Of a stretch of DNA of 23,637 nucleotides, positions 1 to 8,756 are shown piece after piece; within the stretch, counting starts at the first letter, position 1; each line of letters starts with the position of its first letter. The notes under the pieces were generated by a model. It ran no database searches. It saw only the letters and a list, made by a program, of their open reading frames with translations, and had not been told where the DNA came from. Position numbers and translations under genes: made by a program. The DNA is from Dyella_B sp035486915 (GTDB lineage Bacteria > Pseudomonadota > Gammaproteobacteria > Xanthomonadales > Rhodanobacteraceae): positions 1 through 23,637 of the forward strand of contig NZ_DATHMR010000113.1 of assembly GCF_035486915.1 (NCBI RefSeq). Reading direction: 5' to 3'.

Positions 1-1
1 T

Positions 2-484
2 TTCAAGGCGTATCCCGGTAACTATTTCACCGGTGACGGAGTGCGTCGAGATGAAGACGGTTATTACTGGATCACCGGACGCGTTGATGACGTGATCAAT
101 GTTTCCGGTCACCGCATTGGCACGGCCGAGGTCGAGAGTGCGCTTGTAGCGCATGCGAAAGTGGCCGAAGCGGCGGTGGTTGGCTGTCCGCACGAGATCA
201 AGGGTCAGGGCATATACGCCTACGTCACGTTGGTGGCCGGTGAGCAGGGTAGTGAGGCGTTGCGCAAAGAGCTCGTCGCCTGGGTGCGCAAGGAAATCGG
301 CCCGATTGCCACGCCGGATTACATTCAATGGGCGCCGAGTTTGCCCAAGACACGGTCGGGCAAGATCATGCGCCGTATTTTGCGCAAGATCGGCGAGAAC
401 CAGCCCGACCAGCTGGGCGATATCTCCACGCTTGCCGATCCGGGCGTGGTGAAAAACCTGGTAGACGAACGTCTGATTCGCTGA
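2..484 (+). CDS. acs: Acetyl-CoA synthetase, C-terminal fragment (5' end outside window)
   Basis: Acetyl-CoA synthetase makes acetyl-CoA from acetate, ATP and CoA through acetyl-AMP in the cytoplasm. The 160 visible residues are the end of the large AMP-binding domain (YFTGDG, then DGYYWITGRVDDVINVSGHR) and the small C-terminal domain that swings between the two half-reactions. The motif PKTRSGKIMRR near the end holds the catalytic lysine that is reversibly acetylated in this family. The frame is open from base 2, so the gene is cut by the window edge and not truncated in the genome as far as can be seen. An acyl-CoA synthetase of another specificity is possible in principle, but the GRVDDVINVSGHR/GTAEVESALV spacing is typical of Acs. 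Confidence 0.93.
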   Translation, partial: FKAYPGNYFTGDGVRRDEDGYYWITGRVDDVINVSGHRIGTAEVESALVAHAKVAEAAVVGCPHEIKGQGIYAYVTLVAGEQGSEALRKELVAWVRKEIGPIATPDYIQWAPSLPKTRSGKIMRRILRKIGENQPDQLGDISTLADPGVVKNLVDERLIR

Positions 485-549
485 ACGTAGACATCGAAGC
501 ATCGCCGCTGCGCTTGTGTCTGGCGGCGGCGATCCGGCAGCATGTAGCT

Positions 550-1194
550 ATGCGAACAACTCTCGGCCACGACGTCGCCGGCATTGCCGGGGGATTGAAC
601 AACGACGTCATCCACGTTTGGCTGCTCGATTATCGAAGAGAGCTGCAACGCGAACCGTTAAAAGCACTGCTGGGTGTTTATCTCGGTTTGCCCGCTGAGA
701 GCGTAATTCTGCGCAATGACGAACACGGACGTCCCGAACTGGCCGCACCGTGGAATGCCCTACTGCAGTTCAACTGGTCGCACAGCGCGGGCAAAGCCCT
801 CATTGCGGTGGCGCGCGGTATCACGCCGGGTATTGATATTGAACGCGTCTATGTGCGGCCGCGAGCGCTGGATATTGCGGAACGGTTTTTTCACCCCGAG
901 GAAACCGCAGCGCTGACGGCACTGAACGAGTCACAGCGCGAGCTGGCATTTCTTCAGCTGTGGACCGGCAAGGAAGCGGTCGTCAAGGCACTGGGTCGAG
1001 GCATCGCCTTTGGTTTGCAGCGCTTTTGCGTTTCCGTTCCACCCGCGCCAGCGCAGCTGCTTTGGCTGGATGGGGAGGAAGCGGCGCAGTGGCAATTGCA
1101 CGCGTTGGATACCGGTGCGCAGCACGTAGCCAGTCTGGCATGGCGAGGTCCGTCGCGTAGCATCGCCATGTGGACACTTGCCGAGGCGCTCTGA
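550..1194 (+). CDS. 4'-phosphopantetheinyl transferase superfamily protein (Sfp/HetI/AcpT type)
   Basis: Enzymes of this superfamily move the phosphopantetheine arm of CoA to a serine of acyl or peptidyl carrier proteins. Visible signatures, counted from ATG 550 (214 aa): FNWSHS (74-79), GIDIE (94-98, with the Mg-binding Asp96 and Glu98) and WTGKEAVVKALG (138-149, with the third acidic residue Glu142). The frame stays open upstream to about 328 inside acs. ATG 550 is chosen as the first ATG after the acs stop, but its ribosome site is weak and a TTG at 595 behind a G-rich run is an alternative. The segment between HVWLLD and the LLGVYLG helix is shorter than in long Sfp proteins. No polyketide or peptide synthetase genes are nearby, so the carrier-protein target is unknown. 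Confidence 0.85.
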   Translation: MRTTLGHDVAGIAGGLNNDVIHVWLLDYRRELQREPLKALLGVYLGLPAESVILRNDEHGRPELAAPWNALLQFNWSHSAGKALIAVARGITPGIDIERVYVRPRALDIAERFFHPEETAALTALNESQRELAFLQLWTGKEAVVKALGRGIAFGLQRFCVSVPPAPAQLLWLDGEEAAQWQLHALDTGAQHVASLAWRGPSRSIAMWTLAEAL

Positions 1195-1237
1195 TCGGCG
1201 CACTGTGTGCGGCCCACGATCGATTTTTCTTCCATCC

Positions 1238-1981
1238 ATGACTCTGCTCAGCGTCAATCTCAACAAGATCGCCGTGCTGCGCAACTCCCGTGGTGGCGAT
1301 GAGCCCGATTTGTCGCGCGCCGCCATCACTTGCATCGAAGCAGGTTGCGGCGGCATCACCGTCCATCCGCGCCCCGACATGCGCCATGTGCGACCTGACG
1401 ATGTGCGTACTTTGGCGGCACTGTTGCGCGGCCGCGTGGAATACAACATCGAGGGCAATCCGTTTGCTGCGGCACGCGGTGCGTATCCGGGTCTGATTGC
1501 ATTGGCACGTGAAGTGCGGCCCACGCAGGTGACGTTGGTACCTGACAGCGATGGACAAATAACTTCCGACCACGGTTTTGAGCTAGCGAACGACGCGGAC
1601 CGGTTGCGGCCACTCGTCGCGGAGCTGCGAGAGCTGGGCTGTCGTGTGAGTCTTTTTGTAGATCCGGGCGCGCAAGGTTTTGAACACGCTGTGGCGATTG
1701 GTGTAGAGCGCGTTGAAATTTATACCGGTCCTTATGCCCAGGCCTTCGAAGAAGGCGATGCTGCGGGGCAGCTGGCGTTGTGCGTCGATACGGCACGGCG
1801 CGCGCAACAGGCTGGACTGGCGGTCAATGCTGGCCATGACTTGAGTCAGGCGAACCTGGGCACGTTGCGCGTTGCCATTCCTGGTTTAGCCGAAGTGTCG
1901 ATCGGCCATGCACTGATGGGTGAGGCGCTTTACGAGGGTCTCAGCACAACCGTGCGCAATTATCTTCAGATACTGCGATAA
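1238..1981 (+). CDS. pdxJ: Pyridoxine 5'-phosphate synthase PdxJ
   Basis: PdxJ condenses 3-amino-2-oxopropyl phosphate with 1-deoxy-D-xylulose 5-phosphate, the ring-closing step of DXP-dependent vitamin B6 synthesis. The 247-aa product is a TIM barrel of normal family length. Family catalytic residues appear in context: His43 (ITVHPRPD), Glu72 (YNIEGN) and His200 (NAGHDLS); LVPD and FVDP mark further barrel strands. ATG 1238 is chosen because it puts the conserved first strand MTLLSVNLNKIAVLRNSRGG at the N terminus; an upstream in-frame start would only add low-complexity residues. The N-terminal motif is NLNKIAVLRNSR, not the NIDHIATLRNAR of E. coli, which marks the Xanthomonas/Bacteroidetes-like subclass. 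It begins 43 bp after the transferase gene and converges on exbD2. Confidence 0.95.
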   Translation: MTLLSVNLNKIAVLRNSRGGDEPDLSRAAITCIEAGCGGITVHPRPDMRHVRPDDVRTLAALLRGRVEYNIEGNPFAAARGAYPGLIALAREVRPTQVTLVPDSDGQITSDHGFELANDADRLRPLVAELRELGCRVSLFVDPGAQGFEHAVAIGVERVEIYTGPYAQAFEEGDAAGQLALCVDTARRAQQAGLAVNAGHDLSQANLGTLRVAIPGLAEVSIGHALMGEALYEGLSTTVRNYLQILR

Positions 1982-2043
1982 GACTGGCCGTATAGACGGC
2001 TATTTGTGCAAAGGGTGAGAAGTTGAGCATCAAACGCAGAAAC

Positions 2044-2071
2044 AAAAACCCCCGCTTTCGCGGGGGTTTTT
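2044..2071. terminator. Bidirectional intrinsic terminator between pdxJ and exbD2
   Basis: A perfect 12-bp inverted repeat, arms 2044-2055 (AAAAACCCCCGC) and 2060-2071 (GCGGGGGTTTTT) around the loop TTTC. It is flanked by a T run in either reading direction, so it can end both the rightward pdxJ transcript and the leftward exb transcript. Confidence 0.9.
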
Positions 2072-2119
2072 GCGGGTAGCGCTAGCTGCTATTGAATTGC
2101 TCAGGTTCAATCGCAGGAA

Positions 2120-2539
2120 TTACTGACTACTACTATCCATAAAGCTGATCTTCGTCAGACCATAGCTCTTGGCGTCAGCCAGAACTCGAGCTACGTCCTG
2201 ATAAGGCACCGCGTCTGCCGCGTCGATCTGTAGTTCGTTTTGCTCTACGTCCGACTTGAGCGAAATCACGTGGATCTGCTCTCTCAACGCGGACTCATCC
2301 ACCGGTGTGTCGTTCCAGTAGTAAGCGCCAGACTGATCGATCTTCAGGTGAATGGGATCCGGCGGATTGGTCGGCGGAATCACATTCGGATTGGGCTGCG
2401 GTAGATCGATCTTGATTTTGTGGGTCATGATCGGTGCCGTGATCATGAAGATGATCAACAGCACCAACATCACGTCGACCAGCGGCGTGACGTTGATATC
2501 AGCCATCGGGCCCTTGCCACTTCCAGTACTAAATGCCAT
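2120..2539 (-). CDS. exbD2: ExbD-family biopolymer transporter, second copy (ExbD2)
   Basis: ExbD proteins form the proton-channel partner of ExbB and pass proton-motive force to TonB. The 139-aa protein has a short cytoplasmic N terminus and one membrane helix (about 16-36, INVTPLVDVMLVLLIIFMITAP) carrying the proton-path aspartate Asp22. A periplasmic domain follows, with the usual ending (LQIDAADAVPYQDVARVLADAKSYG). The start lies 6 nt after the exbD1 stop, so the two genes are translationally close. It is clearly diverged from ExbD1 in the periplasmic half. In Xanthomonas campestris the second exbD of the same operon order is dispensable for iron uptake but needed for plant-related signalling; whether that applies here is inference. 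Confidence 0.93.
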   Translation of the reverse strand: MAFSTGSGKGPMADINVTPLVDVMLVLLIIFMITAPIMTHKIKIDLPQPNPNVIPPTNPPDPIHLKIDQSGAYYWNDTPVDESALREQIHVISLKSDVEQNELQIDAADAVPYQDVARVLADAKSYGLTKISFMDSSSQ

Positions 2540-2545
2540 GGCTCG

Positions 2546-2968
2546 TCACTCCTTGCCGGTCGTCATGAAACCGACATGGACCATTCCCGAATCCTTCGCA
2601 TCACCGAGGACCTTACGAACAGTCTTGAACTCCGTGTCCTTCGCGGCACGGATCTGCAGTTCCGGCTGCGGCGACATCGCCGCGTACACCGCGAACTTCG
2701 ACTTCAGTTCGACATCGGAGATGGCGTTCTGGTCATCGTTGAGGAACATGCTGCCATCGTCCTTGATGGCCAGATCGATCGGCGGAACCGGCGTGGGCTG
2801 ATCCGTTGTTTTCGGATTAGCCGTCGGCAGCTTCACCGTAATCCGGTGCGACATCAGTGGTGCTGTGATCATGAAGATGATCAACAGCACCAGCATCACG
2901 TCAACCAGCGGCGTGACGTTGATTTCCGACATCGGCGAGCCGGATTCGTTTCCGGAGCTCATCGCCAT
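2546..2968 (-). CDS. exbD1: ExbD-family biopolymer transporter, first copy (ExbD1)
   Basis: Component of the TonB-ExbB-ExbD inner-membrane complex that powers outer-membrane receptors. The 140-aa product has a cytoplasmic tail, a single helix (about 17-38, NVTPLVDVMLVLLIIFMITAPL) with the conserved Asp23, and a periplasmic domain ending in LQIRAAKDTEFKTVRKVLGDAKDSGM. It starts 11 nt after the exbB stop. The membrane segment is nearly identical in protein and DNA to that of exbD2, while the remainder differs, which is expected of an old tandem duplication with strong constraint on the channel helix. Confidence 0.93.
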   Translation of the reverse strand: MAMSSGNESGSPMSEINVTPLVDVMLVLLIIFMITAPLMSHRITVKLPTANPKTTDQPTPVPPIDLAIKDDGSMFLNDDQNAISDVELKSKFAVYAAMSPQPELQIRAAKDTEFKTVRKVLGDAKDSGMVHVGFMTTGKE

Positions 2969-2979
2969 GGGTCAATCCC

Positions 2980-3756
2980 TCACTTCTGCGTCGGAGCGGC
3001 GCCTTCAACGCGCGCGCCGGTAGCGAAGAAGTCGTGCAGGTCATGCGCGAATTCGTCGAAGCGGGCGTACGTGAGGCGGTTCGAGCGGGTAAAGAAGTTG
3101 TAGGCAAGCACGGCCGGGATAGCGGTGAACAGACCGAACGCGGTCATGATCAGAGCTTCACCCACCGGACCGGCCACGGCTTCCATCGAAGCATTACCGG
3201 AAGCGGCGATGCGGATCAGGGCGTGATAAATGCCCCACACCGTACCAAGCAGACCGATGAACGGTGCGGACGAACCGACCGTTGCAAGGAGGGTCATGCC
3301 ACCTTCCAGACGCAGGCTTTCGCGAGCGACGGCCTGACGCAGAGCGCGGTCGATGAATTCCGAGCGGCTCAGCGATTCGGCAAGGCGGCCACCGCCAGCA
3401 GCTGCCTGCTGATGGTGAGCAACGGCGGACGCAGCGTCCAGAGCAATCTTCGAGAATGGTTCACCCTTGGGCTGGGCTTCCAGCTCGCGGATGGCATCCT
3501 GCGTGGAGTTGTTGGACCAAAAGCCGTTGATCACGCCGTCGGCGCGACCACGCACCATCTGGTTACGAATGGCGTTGGCGATGATGAAGTACCAGGATGC
3601 GAAGGACATGATGACGAGGACCACGAAAACGATCCAACCCAAGGCATCGAAATTCTTGAGCAGGTCGTGGAAACCCATCTGTTGCATAGCCATCGCGTTG
3701 GCGTTGCCACCCAGAGACGGAGCGGCATCGGACGGAGCAGGAGTCTGTTGGAACAT
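2980..3756 (-). CDS. exbB: ExbB/TolQ/MotA-family proton channel protein ExbB
   Basis: ExbB builds the pentameric inner-membrane channel that surrounds ExbD and energises TonB. The 258-aa protein shows three hydrophobic segments: about 39-61 (WIVFVVLVIMSFASWYFII), a second in the region LLATVGSSAPFIGLLGTVWGIYHAL, and a third around EALIMTAFGLFTAIPAVLAYNFF. The GLLGTVWGI and GEAL motifs are signatures of the ExbB/TolQ family. The N-terminal 25 residues are Ala/Pro/Gln-rich and lack an obvious role. Gene order tonB-exbB-exbD-exbD assigns it to the Ton system and not the Tol-Pal system, where tolQ would be followed by tolR-tolA. It lies 47 nt downstream of tonB. Confidence 0.94.
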   Translation of the reverse strand: MFQQTPAPSDAAPSLGGNANAMAMQQMGFHDLLKNFDALGWIVFVVLVIMSFASWYFIIANAIRNQMVRGRADGVINGFWSNNSTQDAIRELEAQPKGEPFSKIALDAASAVAHHQQAAAGGGRLAESLSRSEFIDRALRQAVARESLRLEGGMTLLATVGSSAPFIGLLGTVWGIYHALIRIAASGNASMEAVAGPVGEALIMTAFGLFTAIPAVLAYNFFTRSNRLTYARFDEFAHDLHDFFATGARVEGAAPTQK

Positions 3757-3803
3757 AAACGCTACCCTTGGAAGTCAAGCGTGAACTGTAACTGTAATTG
3801 GTA

Positions 3804-4463
3804 TTACAGCTGGTTGAGATTGAAGTTGACGGGTACGCGTACGTAACCTTCAACCTTTTGTCCTTTTTTCATTTCCGGATTGAAACGCCATTTTTGTGCC
3901 GCTTCAATTGCCGCGCGATCGAGCTCGCGGAAACCGCTGGACTGATCGACCTTGATGTCCTTTGGCGTGCCATCGACAGCCACCAGGATCAACAACGTCA
4001 CTGTGCCTTCGTGCCGCTGGCGAATAGCCTGTGGCGGATACTTCGGCTGCATTCGGCTGTTGTAGCTGATGTCCTGACCTGCCGCGATATCAGCCGGCGG
4101 TGCCGGCGGTGCCGGTGGCGCAGGCGGTGGCGATGCCACGGCGTTGGTCGATTGCTCTTCCACTGCCGGCGGCGGAGCTGGCGGCGGCGGAGTCGGCGGC
4201 GGGATAACCTGCTGCACGATCTTCGGCGGCGGCTGCTTCGGCGGTTCCGGCGGCGGCGGCGGTGGTGGTGGTGGTGGCGGTGGCGGTTCCTGGAAGTTCA
4301 CCTGCACGATCTTGTCTTTCTGAACTTCCACCGATTTCGGTGGCGCCATCGGCGCGATCAGTATCAGGAAAGCAAACGCGTGCAGCGCGATGGCAACTGC
4401 CAGCGCCCATGTGCGCCCCCAACTGAACGGCTTGACGCCGGTATCTTCGTTACTTGAGGCCAT
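3804..4463 (-). CDS. tonB: TonB energy transducer
   Basis: TonB spans the periplasm and delivers force from ExbB-ExbD to TonB-dependent receptors for siderophores, B12 or, in xanthomonads, plant sugars. The 219-aa product has a membrane anchor (about 16-38, WALAVAIALHAFAFLILIAPM), a periplasmic Pro-rich rod (about 58-130) that includes 13 consecutive prolines, and a C-terminal TonB domain with YPPQAIRQRHEGTVTLLILV and AAIEAAQKWRFNP. It heads the operon with exbB, exbD1 and exbD2. The upstream 210 bp holds a possible promoter and an 18-bp palindrome (separate entries). The low-complexity Pro/Gly tract produces long shadow frames that are not genes. Confidence 0.95.
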   Translation of the reverse strand: MASSNEDTGVKPFSWGRTWALAVAIALHAFAFLILIAPMAPPKSVEVQKDKIVQVNFQEPPPPPPPPPPPPPEPPKQPPPKIVQQVIPPPTPPPPAPPPAVEEQSTNAVASPPPAPPAPPAPPADIAAGQDISYNSRMQPKYPPQAIRQRHEGTVTLLILVAVDGTPKDIKVDQSSGFRELDRAAIEAAQKWRFNPEMKKGQKVEGYVRVPVNFNLNQL

Positions 4464-4599
4464 CTGTCGCTTTCAATCAGGAGCTAGTCAACGGAATAGA
4501 CGTGGTCGCAGCACCCAGCGGCAAAGCCGTTCCCAAAAGGGTGACATTTGCCACTGGACAGTGCGGGAAAAGTCCAACGGTACAACAGCACATGGCGTT

Positions 4600-4628
4600 T
4601 GTATAGCGTTTCCACGGCGGTCTTATGG
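4600..4628 (-). promoter_or_regulatory. Possible sigma70-type promoter of tonB
   Basis: On the minus strand a TATACA hexamer (4605-4600) matches the -10 consensus in five positions and lies about 135 nt before the tonB start. The -35 position (around 4623-4628) reads CCATAA, a poor match, and falls inside the palindrome at 4622-4639. A weak -35 under an operator-like site would fit a regulated promoter. No start-site data, so low confidence. Confidence 0.35.
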
Positions 4629-4639
4629 ACGTCCATAAG
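4622..4639. promoter_or_regulatory. 18-bp perfect palindrome upstream of tonB (candidate operator)
   Basis: CTTATGGACGTCCATAAG is identical to its reverse complement. It lies in the 210-bp gap between the TPR gene stop and the tonB start and covers the presumed -35 region of tonB. It does not resemble the AT-rich Fur box. No T tract follows it on either strand, so it is unlikely to be a terminator. The binding protein is unknown. Confidence 0.55.
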
Positions 4640-4673
4640 CCAAGTGAAGACACAAACGTCACGTGTCCTTCAA

Positions 4674-5963
4674 TTAATTGCCAACACCGGCTTTTTGCAG
4701 CCAGGCCTTCGCCTGCGCTGCGGTTTCCGGATCCTTCTGTGCGTCCATGACTGCATCGACGGCAGCGACCTTGTTCTTGAGGCCGATGTTCGCGTTAGCG
4801 AGGTCCATGTAAGCCCTGCCCTTGTGCTGCACACCTTTGTCGATGCCTTGCTGGATTGCCGTCTTGGCGCCAGCAAAATCGTTCTGCTCAAGCATCGCCA
4901 AGCCTGCCTTCACGTAGACATCGCCAGTCTTCGCATCGGGCAGCGCTTTCTTGTATGCCGCTGCAGCAGCTCCGTAATCGCCACCGTTGAACGCAGCATC
5001 ACCGAGCAGCTCGTTGTTCTCCGAGTTCGACGGCACAACGCCTTTGCTCATACCTTCCTGCAGCACGGCAGTCGCTTTATCGGAATCGGCCTTCGGATCG
5101 TCGGCGCTCTGACCATGAATCATATAGAGCTTGGCCAGCATCACATACTCTTGCTGATCCTTGAGCAGGCCCTGCGAACGACCCTTTTCAAGCAACTGCT
5201 GCGCTTGATCGTATTTCTGCGTCTGCACGAGCAGGTTTACGCTGTTTTCAAAAGCGACCGGATCGCTGGCGTTCGCTGCCATCTGCTTTTGTGCAATTTG
5301 CGACGCGAGATCTTTTTGACCGGAGTCGTTGTACGCCTGCAGCAGTGCTTCGTTCCAGTTCGGATCGGGTTTGTCCGTCATCGACTGCGCTTGCTTGAGC
5401 TGCGCGATCGCCTGCGGATATTGCTTCAGCTCCAGATACGCCTCGCCTTCCCAACCGTGCGATTCGGCAGTATCGGCGCGTCCATCGGCACGCCATTTTT
5501 CCAGCGTATCGATGGCTGGTTGAAATTGCTGACTGACGAGGTAGTAATTGGCCAGCTGCAATTGCAAAAGGAAGTAGTCGTCATTGGGCAGCGAGTTCAA
5601 GGCGACTGCGCGCTGCAGCATATCGATCGCGGGTTTCAGATCGTTGTTCTTCGCGTGCACCACGGCAAGACCTTCCAGTGCCTTGGCTTGCGCGTATTTG
5701 CTCTTGCTCGAATCAACGACGGGCTGAAGAAGTTGGGTCGCCTTGGTCATGTCACCGGAATTGGCGGCATTGAGGCCATCTTTCAGTGCTTTCTCATCTT
5801 TCGAATCGGTCAGGTCAGGCTTAGGTGAAGTGCGCGTCGCATTGGGATAAAGCGACGCAGCTTGCTGGCCTTTTGACGAGTCACTGCTCGCTAGCGCAGG
5901 AGTGCTCGCCAATATCAACGCAAACGCTGCGCCGGCCAGCATCTTCAGGGAAGCGTGTTTCAT
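4674..5963 (-). CDS. Secreted tetratricopeptide-repeat protein
   Basis: The 429-aa product begins with a clear Sec signal peptide (MKHASLKMLAGAAFALILASTPALASS, cleavage after ALA near residue 25), so it is exported, probably to the periplasm. The rest is helical TPR-like repeats: for example AQAKALEGLAVVHAKNNDLK, NELLGDAAFNGGDYGAAAAAYKKAL and VYVKAGLAMLEQNDFAGAKTAIQQG. No enzymatic domain is visible, so it is probably a protein-protein scaffold. ATG 5963 is preferred over upstream in-frame starts because it begins the signal peptide and has GAGGA seven nt upstream. It precedes tonB on the same strand with a 210-bp gap, so cotranscription is uncertain. The same neighbour relation occurs in xanthomonads, but a function in the Ton system is only a guess. 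Confidence 0.85.
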   Translation of the reverse strand: MKHASLKMLAGAAFALILASTPALASSDSSKGQQAASLYPNATRTSPKPDLTDSKDEKALKDGLNAANSGDMTKATQLLQPVVDSSKSKYAQAKALEGLAVVHAKNNDLKPAIDMLQRAVALNSLPNDDYFLLQLQLANYYLVSQQFQPAIDTLEKWRADGRADTAESHGWEGEAYLELKQYPQAIAQLKQAQSMTDKPDPNWNEALLQAYNDSGQKDLASQIAQKQMAANASDPVAFENSVNLLVQTQKYDQAQQLLEKGRSQGLLKDQQEYVMLAKLYMIHGQSADDPKADSDKATAVLQEGMSKGVVPSNSENNELLGDAAFNGGDYGAAAAAYKKALPDAKTGDVYVKAGLAMLEQNDFAGAKTAIQQGIDKGVQHKGRAYMDLANANIGLKNKVAAVDAVMDAQKDPETAAQAKAWLQKAGVGN

Positions 5964-5998
5964 GGCGTTCCTCAAAGTGAAAAAGGAGTCGGTGTAGA

Positions 5999-6043
5999 CG
6001 CACAAGCTGTGCGGGGGATCACTGAGAGTAACTGGTGACTCTC
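5999..6043 (-). promoter_or_regulatory. Palindromic control region upstream of the TPR gene
   Basis: Two dyads sit 36-80 bp before the TPR gene start. The first (5999-6013) is CGCACA-AGC-TGTGCG, a small hairpin. The second (6024-6043) follows the pattern GAGAGTnACnnGTnACTCTC, with 16 of 20 positions paired, and looks like a binding site for a dimeric regulator. The rest of the 295-bp gap 5964-6258 shows no gene; no convincing promoter hexamer pair was found. Confidence 0.35.
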
Positions 6044-6218
6044 TCGATAACAAGTCGCACTGCGACATGAAAGGCGCAGCCAAATCAAAGGCTTATGACA
6101 TTTTCACCATACTCGTCCGCATTTTTTTCTCAGCCGGGGTGCGCGATGCGTTTCTTTATGCACCGCCATGGAGAAAATGTATGTGTATGCGCATGCTAAT
6201 GCGTTAATGCAAGCGCTA

Positions 6219-6252
6219 GCACACGACGCGGAAAAATGATTCCGCGTTGTGC
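6219..6252 (-). terminator. Hairpin just after gyrB (possible terminator)
   Basis: Arms ACGCGGAA/TTCCGCGT (8 bp) extended by GCACA/TGTGC across a 2-nt bulge, starting 7 nt after the gyrB stop on the minus strand. No U run follows, so it may be a 3'-end stabilising structure and not a true intrinsic terminator. Confidence 0.45.
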
Positions 6253-6258
6253 GTTAAC

Positions 6259-8673
<2,415 letters not shown>

Positions 8674-8747
8674 GCAATAACCGTTTCCCGACGCCAAGAA
8701 TCCGCCCGGTGCGGCGCCATAGGGGCCGGGCTGGATGCAACCTTCCG

Positions 8748-8756
8748 ATTATAGCA
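8748..8756 (-). promoter_or_regulatory. Extended -10 promoter of gyrB
   Basis: The minus strand reads TGCTATAAT (8756-8748), a perfect -10 hexamer with the upstream TG of extended -10 promoters, 75 bp before the gyrB start. There is no good -35 hexamer, as often in this class. The TATAAT includes the recF stop codon TAA (8751-8749). The parS site at 8774-8789 lies about where a -35 region and upstream contacts would be. Confidence 0.65.

Noticed and set aside
1986..2001. Small dyad GCCGT-ATAG-ACGGC after pdxJ
   Set aside because: Five-bp stem without a T run; the strong terminator just downstream explains transcript ending.
3034..3846. A 270-codon plus-strand open frame opposite exbB
   Set aside because: Overlaps the clear ExbB gene, with no start signal or recognisable motif.
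4081..4290. GGC/GGT triplet repeats considered as a tandem repeat or CRISPR-like array
   Set aside because: They are the codons of the Pro-rich rod of TonB; no repeat-spacer layout.
4477..4662. A 61-codon minus-strand frame between the TPR gene and tonB
   Set aside because: No ribosome site, no known pattern, and it crosses the palindrome and likely promoter; better read as regulatory DNA.
4548..5828. A 426-codon plus-strand open frame opposite the TPR gene
   Set aside because: Antisense shadow; composition is unlike a folded protein, and the minus-strand gene has a signal peptide, TPRs and a Shine-Dalgarno.
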